Assembly (NCBI GenBank): GCA_947487165.1
Contig: CANKWX010000041.1
Location: forward strand, 1-35,691
From: Burkholderiales bacterium
GTDB taxonomy: Bacteria > Pseudomonadota > Gammaproteobacteria > Burkholderiales > Burkholderiaceae_E
DNA: 35,691 bases
Direction: 5' to 3'
A model generated the notes under the pieces. The model did not search any database. It was not told the origin of the DNA and worked only from the letters and a program-made list of their open reading frames with translations. Shown in pieces: positions 1 through 8,296 of the stretch; position 1 is the stretch's first letter; each line of letters starts with the position of its first letter. Both the position numbers and the translations under genes were made by a program.

Positions 1-148
1 AAGCATCTCCGGTATCGGTCAGACAGCAATGGTAGCGCGCGCCCTGCGCTTGGCCGCCGCCGCTTGCCGCGACCTGGCATCGTTGGGAATGCCGCCTGAA
101 AAGCGTGTGCAAAGCGACCGTGAGCAGGTGATCGCCTATGATCGGGCG

Positions 149-1129
149 ATGCACATCGTCATCACCCACAACGAGCCCGGCGCCGCACTGGCCTGGCAAC
201 GCGAACTCTCGCGGCGGCTGCCCGAGCTGCAGGTCTCGATCGATCCGGGCTGCCCGGACGGCGCCGCTGGCCTGTCTGACGGGCGCTTGCCTGACGCAAA
301 CGCCGAGCCTGCGCCAGCCGATATCGCGGTCGGCTGGAAGCCGCCAACAGACTTCTTTTCGCGCCACCCCCGCCTGCAGGCGTTTTTCTCGACCGGCGCC
401 GGCGTCGACCATCTGCTGCGCCATCCCGGTCTGCCGGCCACGCTGACGGTCATCCGCCTGGAAGACGCCGGCATGGGGCCGCTGATGGCCGATTACTGTC
501 TGCACGAACTGCTGCGCATCGCCGGTCGTCATGATGCTTATGCGGCGCAGCAGCGCAGCCGGCAATGGCAGGATTTACCGGCGTTTGCCCGTTCAGATTT
601 ACCGGTCGGCATTGTCGGCGTCGGCGTGCTCGGCGCGCAGGTCGGCGCGCACCTGGCGCGTGCCGGCTTTACCGTGCGCGGCTTTGCGCGATCGGCCAAG
701 TCGATTGAAGGCATCGAGGTGATGCACGGCGCGGGTGCATGGCCGGCCTTCCTTGCGGCAAGCCGCGTGCTGATCCTGCTCGCGCCGCATACGCCAGAGA
801 CTGAAAACCTGATCGATGCCGCCGCCCTGCACCGGCTGCAGCCGCAGGGCTGGCTCATCAATGTCGCGCGCGGTGCGCTGGTGGTCGAGGCCGACCTGAT
901 TGCCGAGCTCGATGGCGGGCGGCTTGCAGGTGCCACCCTCGATGTCTTTCGACGCGAACCGCTGCCGGCCAGTGATCCCTTGTGGCACCATCCGGCCATC
1001 CGGATCACACCGCATGTGTCGGCGCCGACCCAGGTCGGGCCCTCGGCCGAGCAGGTCGCCGGCAAGATCGGCGCACTGAAGCGGGGCGAACAACCGAGCG
1101 GGCAGATCGACCGTCAGCGCGGCTACTGA
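149..1129 (+). CDS. ghrA: Glyoxylate/hydroxypyruvate reductase A-like D-2-hydroxyacid dehydrogenase
   Basis: A 326-residue NAD(P)H-dependent 2-hydroxyacid dehydrogenase, expected in the cytoplasm to reduce glyoxylate, hydroxypyruvate or related 2-oxoacids. Visible marks are the Rossmann motif GVGVLGAQVG in the middle, and the catalytic Arg (NVARGALVVE), Glu (FRREPLP) and His (ITPHVSA) of the family in the usual order. The RLEDAGMG segment and the C-terminal QIDRQRGY closely resemble E. coli GhrA. The frame is open back to base 2, with an upstream ATG at 29, but similarity begins at MHIVITHN, so I chose the ATG at 149. No strong ribosome-binding site precedes either. The 148 bases upstream contain nothing else I recognise. 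The next gene starts 83 bases downstream on the same strand. Physiological substrate is inferred from family only. Confidence 0.88.
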   Translation: MHIVITHNEPGAALAWQRELSRRLPELQVSIDPGCPDGAAGLSDGRLPDANAEPAPADIAVGWKPPTDFFSRHPRLQAFFSTGAGVDHLLRHPGLPATLTVIRLEDAGMGPLMADYCLHELLRIAGRHDAYAAQQRSRQWQDLPAFARSDLPVGIVGVGVLGAQVGAHLARAGFTVRGFARSAKSIEGIEVMHGAGAWPAFLAASRVLILLAPHTPETENLIDAAALHRLQPQGWLINVARGALVVEADLIAELDGGRLAGATLDVFRREPLPASDPLWHHPAIRITPHVSAPTQVGPSAEQVAGKIGALKRGEQPSGQIDRQRGY

Positions 1130-1212
1130 GACCTGTCGCAGCGCCTGACAAGCATCACGACATTTTCGAGAGTCACGGGCTTGTGCCGACCCACACCAGA
1201 AAGCGAGAAAGC

Positions 1213-2127
1213 ATGACAACGTCCCTGCCGCAACGCGTGACCCTGGTCGAGGTCGGCGCACGAGACGGTCTGCAAAACGAGCAGACACCCATCACCACCG
1301 AGCTTCGCATCGAGCTGTGCAACCGGCTGACCGACGCCGGCTTTCCCAATGTCGAGGCGGGCTCCTTCGTGTCGCCGAAATGGGTGCCGCAAATGGCCGA
1401 TACCGCCGAGCTGATGCGTCGCATCGAGCGACGCCCGGGCGTGATCTATTCGGTGCTGACGCCCAATCTCAAGGGCTTCGAGGGCGCACTGGCCGCGCGA
1501 GCCGATGAGGTGGTGATCTTCGGTGCGGCCTCGGAAGCCTTCTCGCAGCGCAACATCAACTGCTCGATCGCCGAGTCGGTCGCGCGCTTCGAGCCGGTCG
1601 CACGCGCGGCCAAGGAGCACGGCATGCGCCTGCGGGCGAGCGTGTCGTGTGCCATGGGCTGCCCCTATCAGGGCGAGGTGCCACCCGCGGCCGTGGCCGA
1701 GGTCGTGGCCCGCTTTGCCGATCTGGGCTGCGACATGATCGACATTGCCGACACCATCGGTGTGGGCACGCCGCGTCAGACGCAGGCCGCCTTCGAAGCC
1801 GCGCTCACGGTGGTGCCGGCAGGCCGCCTGTCGGGCCACTTTCACGACACCTACGGCATGGCGCTGGCCAATGTCTATGCCAGCCTCGAACTCGGTGTCT
1901 CGACCTTTCATGCCTCGGTGGCGGGCCTGGGCGGCTGCCCCTTTGCCAAAGGCGCCACCGGCAATGTCGCCACCGAAGACCTCCTCTATCTGCTCGATGG
2001 CCTGGGCATCGAGACCGGGGTCGATCTGGCCAAGGTGGTCGCGATCGGCCAGTGGATCTCCTCGCACATCGGCCGCAAGGCGGCCGCCCGCGCGGGCAAT
2101 GCCCTGAGCGCAAAGCTGGCGGCCTGA
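1213..2127 (+). CDS. mvaB: Hydroxymethylglutaryl-CoA lyase
   Basis: A 304-residue TIM-barrel lyase that splits 3-hydroxy-3-methylglutaryl-CoA into acetoacetate and acetyl-CoA, the last step of leucine breakdown and of some branched-acid routes. The N-terminal EVGARDGLQNE carries the catalytic Arg-Asp pair (residues 17-18). GHFHDTYGMALAN supplies metal-binding histidines, and the C-terminal GGCPFAKGATGN loop has the signature cysteine. The frame stays open upstream to 982, but homology begins at MTTSLPQRV, so the ATG at 1213 is taken. Its stop overlaps the start of the DUF1289 gene (ATGA), which implies translational coupling. With the acyl-CoA dehydrogenases elsewhere in the window it could complete a branched acyl-CoA pathway, but no methylcrotonyl-CoA carboxylase is present here. 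Confidence 0.93.
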   Translation: MTTSLPQRVTLVEVGARDGLQNEQTPITTELRIELCNRLTDAGFPNVEAGSFVSPKWVPQMADTAELMRRIERRPGVIYSVLTPNLKGFEGALAARADEVVIFGAASEAFSQRNINCSIAESVARFEPVARAAKEHGMRLRASVSCAMGCPYQGEVPPAAVAEVVARFADLGCDMIDIADTIGVGTPRQTQAAFEAALTVVPAGRLSGHFHDTYGMALANVYASLELGVSTFHASVAGLGGCPFAKGATGNVATEDLLYLLDGLGIETGVDLAKVVAIGQWISSHIGRKAAARAGNALSAKLAA

Positions 2128-2354
2128 TGAAGTCCCCCTTTGCACCCGACGACGACGCGCTGCGCGAGGCCGCCGCCGCCGGCCGGCCGGTGCCCTCCCC
2201 CTGCATCTCGGTCTGCCAGATCGACCCGCACACCAATCTGTGCAACGGCTGTCTGCGAACGATCAACGAAATCGCCGCCTGGGGCGGCATGAACAACGAT
2301 GCGCGACTGTCGGTCTGGGGGGAGATCCGTCGCCGGCAAAGCGGGGCGTCATGA
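2127..2354 (+). CDS. DUF1289 small cysteine-rich protein
   Basis: A 75-residue protein with the DUF1289 pattern: PCISVCQID, then LCNGCLRTINEIAAW, giving four cysteines spaced C-x3-C-x8-C-x2-C that probably bind a metal or iron-sulfur cluster. Function is unknown for the family. The start codon overlaps the HMG-CoA lyase stop and its own stop overlaps the next start (both ATGA), so it is locked into the operon between mvaB and the isomerase gene. The coupling strongly supports translation despite the small size. No catalytic role should be assumed. Confidence 0.85.
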   Translation: MKSPFAPDDDALREAAAAGRPVPSPCISVCQIDPHTNLCNGCLRTINEIAAWGGMNNDARLSVWGEIRRRQSGAS

Positions 2355-2986
2355 AGTCCGCGCGCTGGTACTTCGACTTCATCTCGCCCTACAGCTACCT
2401 GCAGCATGCGGTGCTGGCGCGATTTGACGGGCTGGTGAGCATCGAGCCGGTGCCGATCCTTTTTGCCGGTCTGCTCGAACACCATGGTCAGAAGGGCCCG
2501 GCCGAGATCCCGGCCAAGAAGATCCACACCTTTCGCGAAGTGGTCTGGCGCGCGCATCAGCAGGGCATCGCCTTCACGCTGCCGCCGGCGCATCCTTTCA
2601 ATCCGCTTCGGCTGCTGCGGCTTGCCATCGCACTCGACTGCGACCCGGCAGCGATCGATGCGATCTTTCGCTTCGTCTGGGTGCAGGGTTGCCTGCCCGA
2701 CGATGAACCCGCTTTCAAGGCGCTGTGCGAACGACTGGGCGTGAGCGACCCCGAAGCCGCGATCGGCCGCCCCGAGGTCAAGGACGCCCTGCGCCGCAAC
2801 ACCGCGCGGGCGATCGATGAGGGCATCTTCGGCGTCCCGACGCTCGCCTTCGACGACCAGCGCTTCTGGGGCTTCGACATGACCGATGCCGCGCTGGCCT
2901 GCCTGCGCGGCGACGGGTTGTTTGATTCGCCGATCATGCAGCGTGCCGCCACCCTGCCCGACGGCGTTCAACGGCGCACGCGCTGA
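2351..2986 (+). CDS. 2-hydroxychromene-2-carboxylate isomerase family (DsbA-fold, kappa-GST-like)
   Basis: A 211-residue thioredoxin/DsbA-fold protein beginning ARWYFDFISPYSYLQ, the hallmark start of the 2-hydroxychromene-2-carboxylate isomerase and kappa-class glutathione transferase family. The conserved C-terminal GIFGVPTLAFDDQRFWG contains the cis-proline that contacts glutathione. NahD-type members isomerise 2-hydroxychromene-2-carboxylate in naphthalene degradation using glutathione, but the family is broad and many members occur outside aromatic pathways. The ATG at 2351 overlaps the DUF1289 stop. No dioxygenase or other naphthalene gene is nearby, so the substrate remains open. Family assignment is firm; substrate is not. 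Confidence 0.87.
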   Translation: MKSARWYFDFISPYSYLQHAVLARFDGLVSIEPVPILFAGLLEHHGQKGPAEIPAKKIHTFREVVWRAHQQGIAFTLPPAHPFNPLRLLRLAIALDCDPAAIDAIFRFVWVQGCLPDDEPAFKALCERLGVSDPEAAIGRPEVKDALRRNTARAIDEGIFGVPTLAFDDQRFWGFDMTDAALACLRGDGLFDSPIMQRAATLPDGVQRRTR

Positions 2987-2992
2987 ATCGGC

Positions 2993-3925
2993 ATGACCTC
3001 TGAGTCGCCCCATCGATCGCCTGCGCTGCCGCCCTCGATGCGGTTCATCGAGCGCGACTGGCTGTCGGCCAACGGCGTGCTCTTTGACGACGGGCATCAC
3101 ACCGCCCTGATCGACTCCGGCTACATCAAACATGCTGACATGACGCTGTCGGTTATCCGGCATGCGCTTGGCGAGCGTCCTCTCAACCTGCTGATCAACA
3201 CCCATCTGCACTCTGACCACTGCGGCGGCAATGCCCTCCTGCAAAGGACCTACGGCTGTCGCACGATGATTCCGGCGGCCAGTGCGCAGGCGGTGCGCGA
3301 TTGGGATGCGCAGGCGCTGAGCTTCGGGCCGACCGGTCAGCGCTGCGAGCGATTCGCCTTCGACGATGTGCTGGTCGATGGTCAGCTGATCGAACTCGGC
3401 GGATTACCCTGGCAGGCGATTGCCGCGCCCGGGCATGATCCGGAGTCGATGGTGCTTTACTGCGAGCCGGCCCGCATCCTGATCTCGGCCGATGCCCTCT
3501 GGGAAAACGGCTTCGGTGTGATCTTTCCGGAGCTCGAGGGCGAGTCGGGTTTTGCCGAACAGCGTGCCATCCTCGCTCGCATCGCCCAGCTCGATATCCG
3601 GCTCGTGATCCCCGGCCACGGGCCGATGTTCAGCGATGTGCGCGGCGCACTCGAGCGCGCCAACCAGCGCCTCGACTACCTCAGCGCCGATGCCGCGCGA
3701 AACGGCCGTCAGGGCATCAAGGTGCTGCTCAAGTTCCTGCTGCTCGAGCATGAGCAAATTGCGCAGGCCGACGTGATCACCCTGATGGACACTGTGCCCC
3801 TGATCGCGCAGACCAACCGGCGCTTCATCGGCCTGGACCCGAGCGCACTGGCCGACTGGGCGAGCAGCGAACTGGTGCGCGCCGGTGCTGCGCGCCGCGA
3901 CGGCGACAGGCTGCTCAACGCCTGA
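2993..3925 (+). CDS. Metallo-beta-lactamase-fold hydrolase
   Basis: A 310-residue MBL-fold hydrolase with a complete di-metal site: THLHSDHCGGN (His71, His73, Asp75, His76), His148 in APGHDPES, Asp167 in ISADALW and His209 in VIPGHGPMF. The order and spacing match glyoxalase II/lactonase-like members that cut thioesters, lactones or phosphoesters. There is no signal peptide, so it is probably cytoplasmic. The C-terminal third (after residue 220) is helical and carries no motif I recognise. It starts 6 bases after the isomerase stop and so belongs to the same operon as mvaB. A later ATG at 3038 (MRFIERDW) is a possible alternative start. Substrate unknown; a CoA thioester or lactone intermediate would fit the neighbours, which is inference. 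Confidence 0.88.
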   Translation: MTSESPHRSPALPPSMRFIERDWLSANGVLFDDGHHTALIDSGYIKHADMTLSVIRHALGERPLNLLINTHLHSDHCGGNALLQRTYGCRTMIPAASAQAVRDWDAQALSFGPTGQRCERFAFDDVLVDGQLIELGGLPWQAIAAPGHDPESMVLYCEPARILISADALWENGFGVIFPELEGESGFAEQRAILARIAQLDIRLVIPGHGPMFSDVRGALERANQRLDYLSADAARNGRQGIKVLLKFLLLEHEQIAQADVITLMDTVPLIAQTNRRFIGLDPSALADWASSELVRAGAARRDGDRLLNA

Positions 3926-4026
3926 GACTGTGCGGGCGCGGGACCGAGCCGGCGCCGGGCCCAGCGTCTGCGTGCAGATCGCCTGCCCGGACGAACTGCC
4001 TGCCGCCATCGGCTATGCTCGATGCC

Positions 4027-4587
4027 ATGAATACCCTGCTGATCCGCGACAGCCGCGACACCGATCTGACCGCCATCCAGGCGATCTATGCCCACCATGT
4101 TCTCAATGGCACCGGCACCTTCGAGATCACGCCGCCCGATCTGGCCGAAATGACCCGTCGACGCGCCGACGTTGTGAAAAACGGCTTTCCGTATCTGGTG
4201 GCCCATGAGGGCGATCGGGTGCTGGGCTATGCCTATGTCAACTGGTTCAGATTGCGACCGGCCTATCGTTTCACCGTCGAAGACTCGATCTACATCGACG
4301 ACTCGGCACGCGGGCGCGGCGTCGGCCGTCTGCTGCTCACCGCCCTGATCGCACGCTGCGAGGCGGCCGGCTGCAGGCAACTGCTCGCGATCATTGGCGA
4401 CAGCGGCAATACCGGATCAATCGGCTTGCATGCACGGTGCGGGTTTCGATTTGCCGGCACGCTGCGCGCCACCGGCTGGAAGTTCGATGGTTGGCTCGAC
4501 ACCGTGATCATGCAGCGCGAACTCGGCGATGCCGACCGGCAAGCGCCGCAACTCGACGCCCCGACCGCGCGGGGCCTGCTGCCCTGA
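4027..4587 (+). CDS. GNAT acetyltransferase, phosphinothricin/methionine-sulfoximine type
   Basis: A 186-residue GNAT-fold N-acetyltransferase that would use acetyl-CoA. The acetyl-CoA binding loop ARGRGVGRLLL is clear. The downstream GDSGNTGSIGLHARCGF and the GWKFDGWLDTVIMQREL end are typical of the PAT/YncA branch, which acetylates phosphinothricin, methionine sulfoximine or methionine sulfone. An in-frame ATG four codons upstream (4015) is an alternative; neither has a good ribosome-binding site. It lies about 100 bases after the MBL gene and converges with the ABC binding-protein gene, with only 39 bases between the two stops. Probably a detoxification or generic amine-acetylation enzyme; exact substrate not readable. 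Confidence 0.88.
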   Translation: MNTLLIRDSRDTDLTAIQAIYAHHVLNGTGTFEITPPDLAEMTRRRADVVKNGFPYLVAHEGDRVLGYAYVNWFRLRPAYRFTVEDSIYIDDSARGRGVGRLLLTALIARCEAAGCRQLLAIIGDSGNTGSIGLHARCGFRFAGTLRATGWKFDGWLDTVIMQRELGDADRQAPQLDAPTARGLLP

Positions 4588-4626
4588 GGCACCAGGCCGG
4601 GCGTCGCATCGGGCTTCAGGACGCGC

Positions 4627-5700
4627 TTATTTCGCAGGCGCCGCGAGCTTCGTGCGCAGCTCGACGCCTGCGCCCTTGTTGATGAATTCGGTGGTCGCCA
4701 CCTGCGACAAATCGACCTCACCCGCCTTGTAGAGGCCGGCCTTGACCATCTTGTCGTAAAAATCCCGGATGCGGGCCGGGTCGATCGCGCCGATGCCACG
4801 CGTCAGGGAGTCGCCGGAATCGACAATGCCAAGCTGGCGCAGCAGGACCACGCCGCGATCGAGCTCGTCCTGCGTCATATCAGGATTCTCCCTGCGGATC
4901 ATCGCGTTGGCTGCGCTGCGATCACCATGGAGATAGTTGACCCAACCGATGATCGAGGCCTCGACAAACTTGCGGACCATCTCGGGCTTGTTCTTGACGG
5001 TCTCGGTGCGCGCCTCGATGGTGTTGGCATAAGTCGACCAGCCGTTGTCCGAGAGCAGGAAAGTCTTTGGCACGAAACCCGCGGCCTTTTCGATTGCGAT
5101 CGGTTCGGCGGTGATGTAGCCCTGCTGCACCGACCGCTTGTTGGCCAGGAAGGCCGAGCTGTTGTAGGCATAGGGCTTGAGCTGGCTGTCGTTGAAACCC
5201 TGTGACTTCATCCACTGCCACCAGGTGTATTGCGCATCCTTGGCAATGAAGATGACCGGCGCTTTTTTCATATCGTCCCAGGTGGCGTACTGGCCGGGAT
5301 GGGTGATCAGCGCCTGCGGATCCTTCTGGAACATCGATGCCACCACGATGGTCGGCACCTTGTTGCGCACATTGTCGAAGCTGTGCAGCAGATTGCCGGT
5401 GAGCAGGAAGTCGATACGCCCGGCCGACAGCAGCGGGCGGTTATTGACTTGCGGGCCGCCCTGGCGGATCTCGACATCAAGGCCGTAGCGCTTGTAGGTG
5501 CCGTCGACCAGCGCCTGATAGAAGCCGCCCTGCGAGCTCTCGGCCTTCCAGTTGATCGCAAAGACGACCTTTTCCTGGGCGAGCACCGGCGAGCACGGCA
5601 GGAGCAGGGCCACTGCAAGCAGCAGGGCAATCGGGGCTGCGCGAACGCACGCAGACGCCATCGAGGCAAGACAGGCATAGCGGGACGCAAACATCTTCAA
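4627..5700 (-). CDS. ABC transporter substrate-binding protein, NMT1/THI5 type
   Basis: A 357-residue periplasmic binding protein. Residues 1 to about 41 form a long signal peptide with a hydrophobic core (ALLLAVALLLPCSP) ending at VLAQ. The mature start FAINWKAESSQGGFYQAL and the QGGPQVNNRPLLSAG segment match the NMT1/THI5-like (SsuA/TauA/ThiY) fold used for sulfonates, nitriles and pyrimidine-like compounds. It is last in the minus-strand order regulator, ATPase, permease, binding protein, 49 bases after the permease. The ligand cannot be told from sequence. A lysine-rich end (LAAPAK) follows the last helix. Confidence 0.92.
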   Translation of the reverse strand: MKMFASRYACLASMASACVRAAPIALLLAVALLLPCSPVLAQEKVVFAINWKAESSQGGFYQALVDGTYKRYGLDVEIRQGGPQVNNRPLLSAGRIDFLLTGNLLHSFDNVRNKVPTIVVASMFQKDPQALITHPGQYATWDDMKKAPVIFIAKDAQYTWWQWMKSQGFNDSQLKPYAYNSSAFLANKRSVQQGYITAEPIAIEKAAGFVPKTFLLSDNGWSTYANTIEARTETVKNKPEMVRKFVEASIIGWVNYLHGDRSAANAMIRRENPDMTQDELDRGVVLLRQLGIVDSGDSLTRGIGAIDPARIRDFYDKMVKAGLYKAGEVDLSQVATTEFINKGAGVELRTKLAAPAK

Positions 5701-5749
5701 TCGCCTATGAAATGCGCAAGGAGGGAGTCCTCGCAGCGGTCAGCAGTTG

Positions 5750-6541
5750 TCAGTTTGAGGACTGATGCATCTCGGTGTCGTGCCAGCGACCGAGCAGCCG
5801 CCTGGCGAGCCAGTCGAAAATGAGGAAGATGCCGATCCCCACCATCGACACCAGCACGAGTGCTGCGAACATCCGCGGAATCTCGGTCCGAAAGCTGGCC
5901 TCCAGAATACGCGAGGCCAAACCGGTCTCGCGGCCTGCAGCCCCGGCGGCAAACTCGGCCACCACCGCGCCGATCAGGGCCAAGCCGCCGGCGATGCGCA
6001 GGCCGGCCAGAAAATACGGCAAGGCGCTTGGCACCAGCAGCAGATAGAGGCGCTGCCAGGGGCTCGCACCATAGAGCGTAAAGAGGTCACGCAGATTGGC
6101 ATCGGCGCTGCGCAAACCGACCACGGTATTGGCCAGGATCGGAAAGAAGGCGACGATGAAAGCGCAGATCAGCAGCGCCACCGTGGTCGACTCGATATAG
6201 ATCAGGATCAGGGGCGCGATCGCCACGATCGGCGTGACCTGCAGCACAATCGCCAGGGGAAAAAAGGCATTTTCGATCCGCCGCGAGGTGGCAAAGACTG
6301 CCGCAATCAGCACGCCACCCACCACCGCCAGCAGCAGGGCGCCGGCGGTGATCTTGATGGTGAACCACATCGAGGGCAGCAGCGAGGGCAGATCGGTCCA
6401 GAGCGTCTGGGCGACCAGCGAAGGCGCCGGCAAAATGTAATGCGGGATGTGATTGATTCGCACCATCGCTTCCCACAGACCCAGCGCCAGGATGCATACC
6501 AGCACCGGCGCGACCACCGACTGGCGCTGCGCGGCGCTCAT
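5750..6541 (-). CDS. ABC transporter permease (SsuC/TauC-like)
   Basis: A 263-residue inner-membrane permease with about six predicted membrane segments, for example APVLVCILALGLWEAMV near the N-terminus and ITAGALLLAVVGGVLIAAVF. The cytoplasmic EAA loop that docks on the ATPase is visible around LYGASPWQRLYLLLVPSALP. An open frame extends 14 codons further upstream to 6583, but the ATG at 6541 overlaps the ATPase stop as ATGA, giving a tightly coupled arrangement, so I prefer it. Together with the adjacent ATPase and NMT1-type binding protein it forms a complete nitrate/sulfonate/taurine-class importer. Confidence 0.92.
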   Translation of the reverse strand: MSAAQRQSVVAPVLVCILALGLWEAMVRINHIPHYILPAPSLVAQTLWTDLPSLLPSMWFTIKITAGALLLAVVGGVLIAAVFATSRRIENAFFPLAIVLQVTPIVAIAPLILIYIESTTVALLICAFIVAFFPILANTVVGLRSADANLRDLFTLYGASPWQRLYLLLVPSALPYFLAGLRIAGGLALIGAVVAEFAAGAAGRETGLASRILEASFRTEIPRMFAALVLVSMVGIGIFLIFDWLARRLLGRWHDTEMHQSSN

Positions 6542-7329
6542 GCGTAGGCCCTGCTCAACTGAGCCGAGGCCTGAACGCACCACCGGGCATAGCGTTCGCT
6601 GGCCCGGAAAGCCTCATCGCGAGTCAGCGCGGCATCGATCTCGATCGATTCGACGATCCGCCCCGGTCGGCCACTGAACACTGCGATACGGCTCGACAGA
6701 TAGACCGCCTCGTAGACGCTGTGGGTGACGAAGACGACGGTGAGTGACTGCTCGCGCCAGATGCGCCGCAGATCATCATCGAGGCGTCCGCGAGTGATCT
6801 CGTCGAGCGCCGCGAAGGGCTCATCGAGCAGCAGCAGACTGGGGCGGGTGGCAAGCGCCCGGGCAATCGACACCCGCATGCGCATGCCGCCCGAGAGCTC
6901 GCGCGGATAGGCGTTGACGAATTCGGTCAGCCCGACCAGATCGAGGACCTGCATCACCTCATCGCGCACCGAGGCCGCCGAGCGGCCCTGCAGTCGCAAT
7001 GGCAATCGGACGTTGTCGAAGACCGTCGCCCAGGGCATCAGGGTCGGCTCCTGAAAGACGAATCCCAGACGCATGTCGGGCGCGCGCTGCATCCGGCCGG
7101 TCGTCGGTTGGGCCAATCCGGCCGCCAGTCGCAGGGCGGTACTTTTTCCGCAACCGGAAGGTCCGAGCAGACTCAGAAACTCGCCGCGACACAGCTCGAG
7201 ATCGAGTTGATCGAGTGCCTGAACGCCGGTCGCAAAGCGTACGCCGACCCCCTGCATCGACAGGGCCAAGGACGGATCGGAGAGGTTCGGCATCGGGCGA
7301 TAGTAGCTCAGCCCGATGTCTGCGCTCAC
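6538..7329 (-). CDS. ABC transporter ATP-binding protein (SsuB/TauB-like)
   Basis: A 263-residue ATPase that energises the importer. Walker A is GPSGCGKST, the signature is LSGGMRMRVSIARAL, Walker B is LLLLDEPFAALDE, and the switch histidine lies in VFVTHSVYEAV. This is the full set for an active nitrate/sulfonate/taurine-class ATPase. The frame opens with a GTG at 7329 immediately after the response-regulator stop. An ATG at 7293 (MPNLSDPSL) is the alternative and would remove a 12-residue leader; neither has a clear Shine-Dalgarno. Its stop overlaps the permease start. The direct abutment to the regulator gene implies one transcript. Confidence 0.93.
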   Translation of the reverse strand: MSADIGLSYYRPMPNLSDPSLALSMQGVGVRFATGVQALDQLDLELCRGEFLSLLGPSGCGKSTALRLAAGLAQPTTGRMQRAPDMRLGFVFQEPTLMPWATVFDNVRLPLRLQGRSAASVRDEVMQVLDLVGLTEFVNAYPRELSGGMRMRVSIARALATRPSLLLLDEPFAALDEITRGRLDDDLRRIWREQSLTVVFVTHSVYEAVYLSSRIAVFSGRPGRIVESIEIDAALTRDEAFRASERYARWCVQASAQLSRAYA

Positions 7330-8073
7330 TCAGGGCTGGCGGTCGCCGCGCCTGCGAAAATAGAGCGTGGCCGCTTCGGTGCGGTTGCGGACACCGAGAC
7401 GCTGCAGCAGCTCGCGAACATGCGCTTTGGTGGTGTTCAGGCTGATGTTCAGGCGCTGGGCGATTTCGATATTGGGCATACCCTCGGCGATGCCCTGCCA
7501 GATCTGCTGCTGGCGCGGCGACAGCTCGGAGCGACTCGCCGACCGGGTGATCGCCTCGACCGGGCCATTGCCGGCGGCGCCCTTCGCGCTGGCCACGTGA
7601 CCCGGCAACAGCGCGGAGAGTTCGCCAAGCAGCCGCGCCGTGCTTTCGGTCTTGCACACGACTGCTGTCGCACCGTATTCGGTCGCATTGCGCCGGACCT
7701 GATCGCTGTCGAGACCGGTAAAGACAATCAGCGGAATCTCGGGCCGCAAGGCTCGCAGGTCGGTGATGCTCGCCATGCCATCGGCATCTGGCAGGCGAAG
7801 GTCGAGGACCGTCACAACGATATTTTTCTCTACCTGGTAGAGCGTGCGAGCCTGTCGCAGATTGGGCGCCTGAATGGCCTGCACGCCGTCGAAATGTGAA
7901 CCGATCAGATCTTGCAGTGCCTCGGGAATGATGGGGTGATCGTCGATCACCAGCACGAAGACTTGAGGCGGTGCGCTCGCCGGGCTCGGCGTATTGAGCG
8001 CAGCGGGGCTGAGTGTTGCCGCATCCTGAGCTTCACCGTTGCCTTGTGTTATCGCCTTAGGAGTCTCTTGCAT
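7330..8073 (-). CDS. LuxR/NarL-family response regulator
   Basis: A 247-residue two-domain regulator. The receiver domain (about residues 38-150) has the acidic pair Asp44-Asp45 (VIDDHP), the phosphoacceptor Asp91 (VLDLRLPDADG), the switch Thr119 (VFTG) and Lys141 (VVCKTE). The output domain (about 183-240) is a LuxR-type helix-turn-helix, LSPRQQQIWQGIAEGM followed by EIAQRLNISLNTTKAHV. A 35-residue Ala/Pro/Thr-rich leader precedes the receiver domain and looks disordered. It is the first gene of the minus-strand transporter operon and abuts the ATPase gene. No histidine kinase is in the window, so its partner is elsewhere. It probably controls its own transporter operon, which is inference. 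No convincing ribosome-binding site precedes the ATG. Confidence 0.92.
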   Translation of the reverse strand: MQETPKAITQGNGEAQDAATLSPAALNTPSPASAPPQVFVLVIDDHPIIPEALQDLIGSHFDGVQAIQAPNLRQARTLYQVEKNIVVTVLDLRLPDADGMASITDLRALRPEIPLIVFTGLDSDQVRRNATEYGATAVVCKTESTARLLGELSALLPGHVASAKGAAGNGPVEAITRSASRSELSPRQQQIWQGIAEGMPNIEIAQRLNISLNTTKAHVRELLQRLGVRNRTEAATLYFRRRGDRQP

Positions 8074-8094
8074 GACCGATTTGTTTTTTCAGCC

Positions 8095-8170
8095 GCCGGC
8101 GTCTTGGCCGGCAGGCTCAGGGGGTCGCAGCAAAAGCAATATTTTTTTGTCGCAACCGAAACCAAGCAGT
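8095..8170 (-). promoter_or_regulatory. Putative leader region of the regulator-transporter operon
   Basis: The 223-base gap upstream of the response regulator contains the most AT-rich run in this part of the window (about 8133-8170 with a T7 tract), a plausible promoter site for leftward transcription, though no clean -35/-10 pair can be assigned. Nearer the gene, GCCGGC at 8095-8100 and 8107-8112 are separated by six bases and could form a short hairpin in the leader about 22 bases before the ATG. Nothing else is recognisable between 8113 and 8296. Confidence 0.3.
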
Positions 8171-8296
8171 AAAGCTACCTCACGGTCATCCTCCCGACAA
8201 GGCAAAGAGGGCCCTACCGGGCAGTTTTCGCCCAGACACCGATCCTTATTGATGGGCCTGCGGCACAACGGGCGTCTGAGATCAGTTGAATGGGCG

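Noticed and set aside
1805-3244. Long minus-strand frame opposite HMG-CoA lyase, DUF1289 and the isomerase
   Set aside because: It is a GC-rich shadow with no recognisable motif, overlapping four coupled genes on the other strand.
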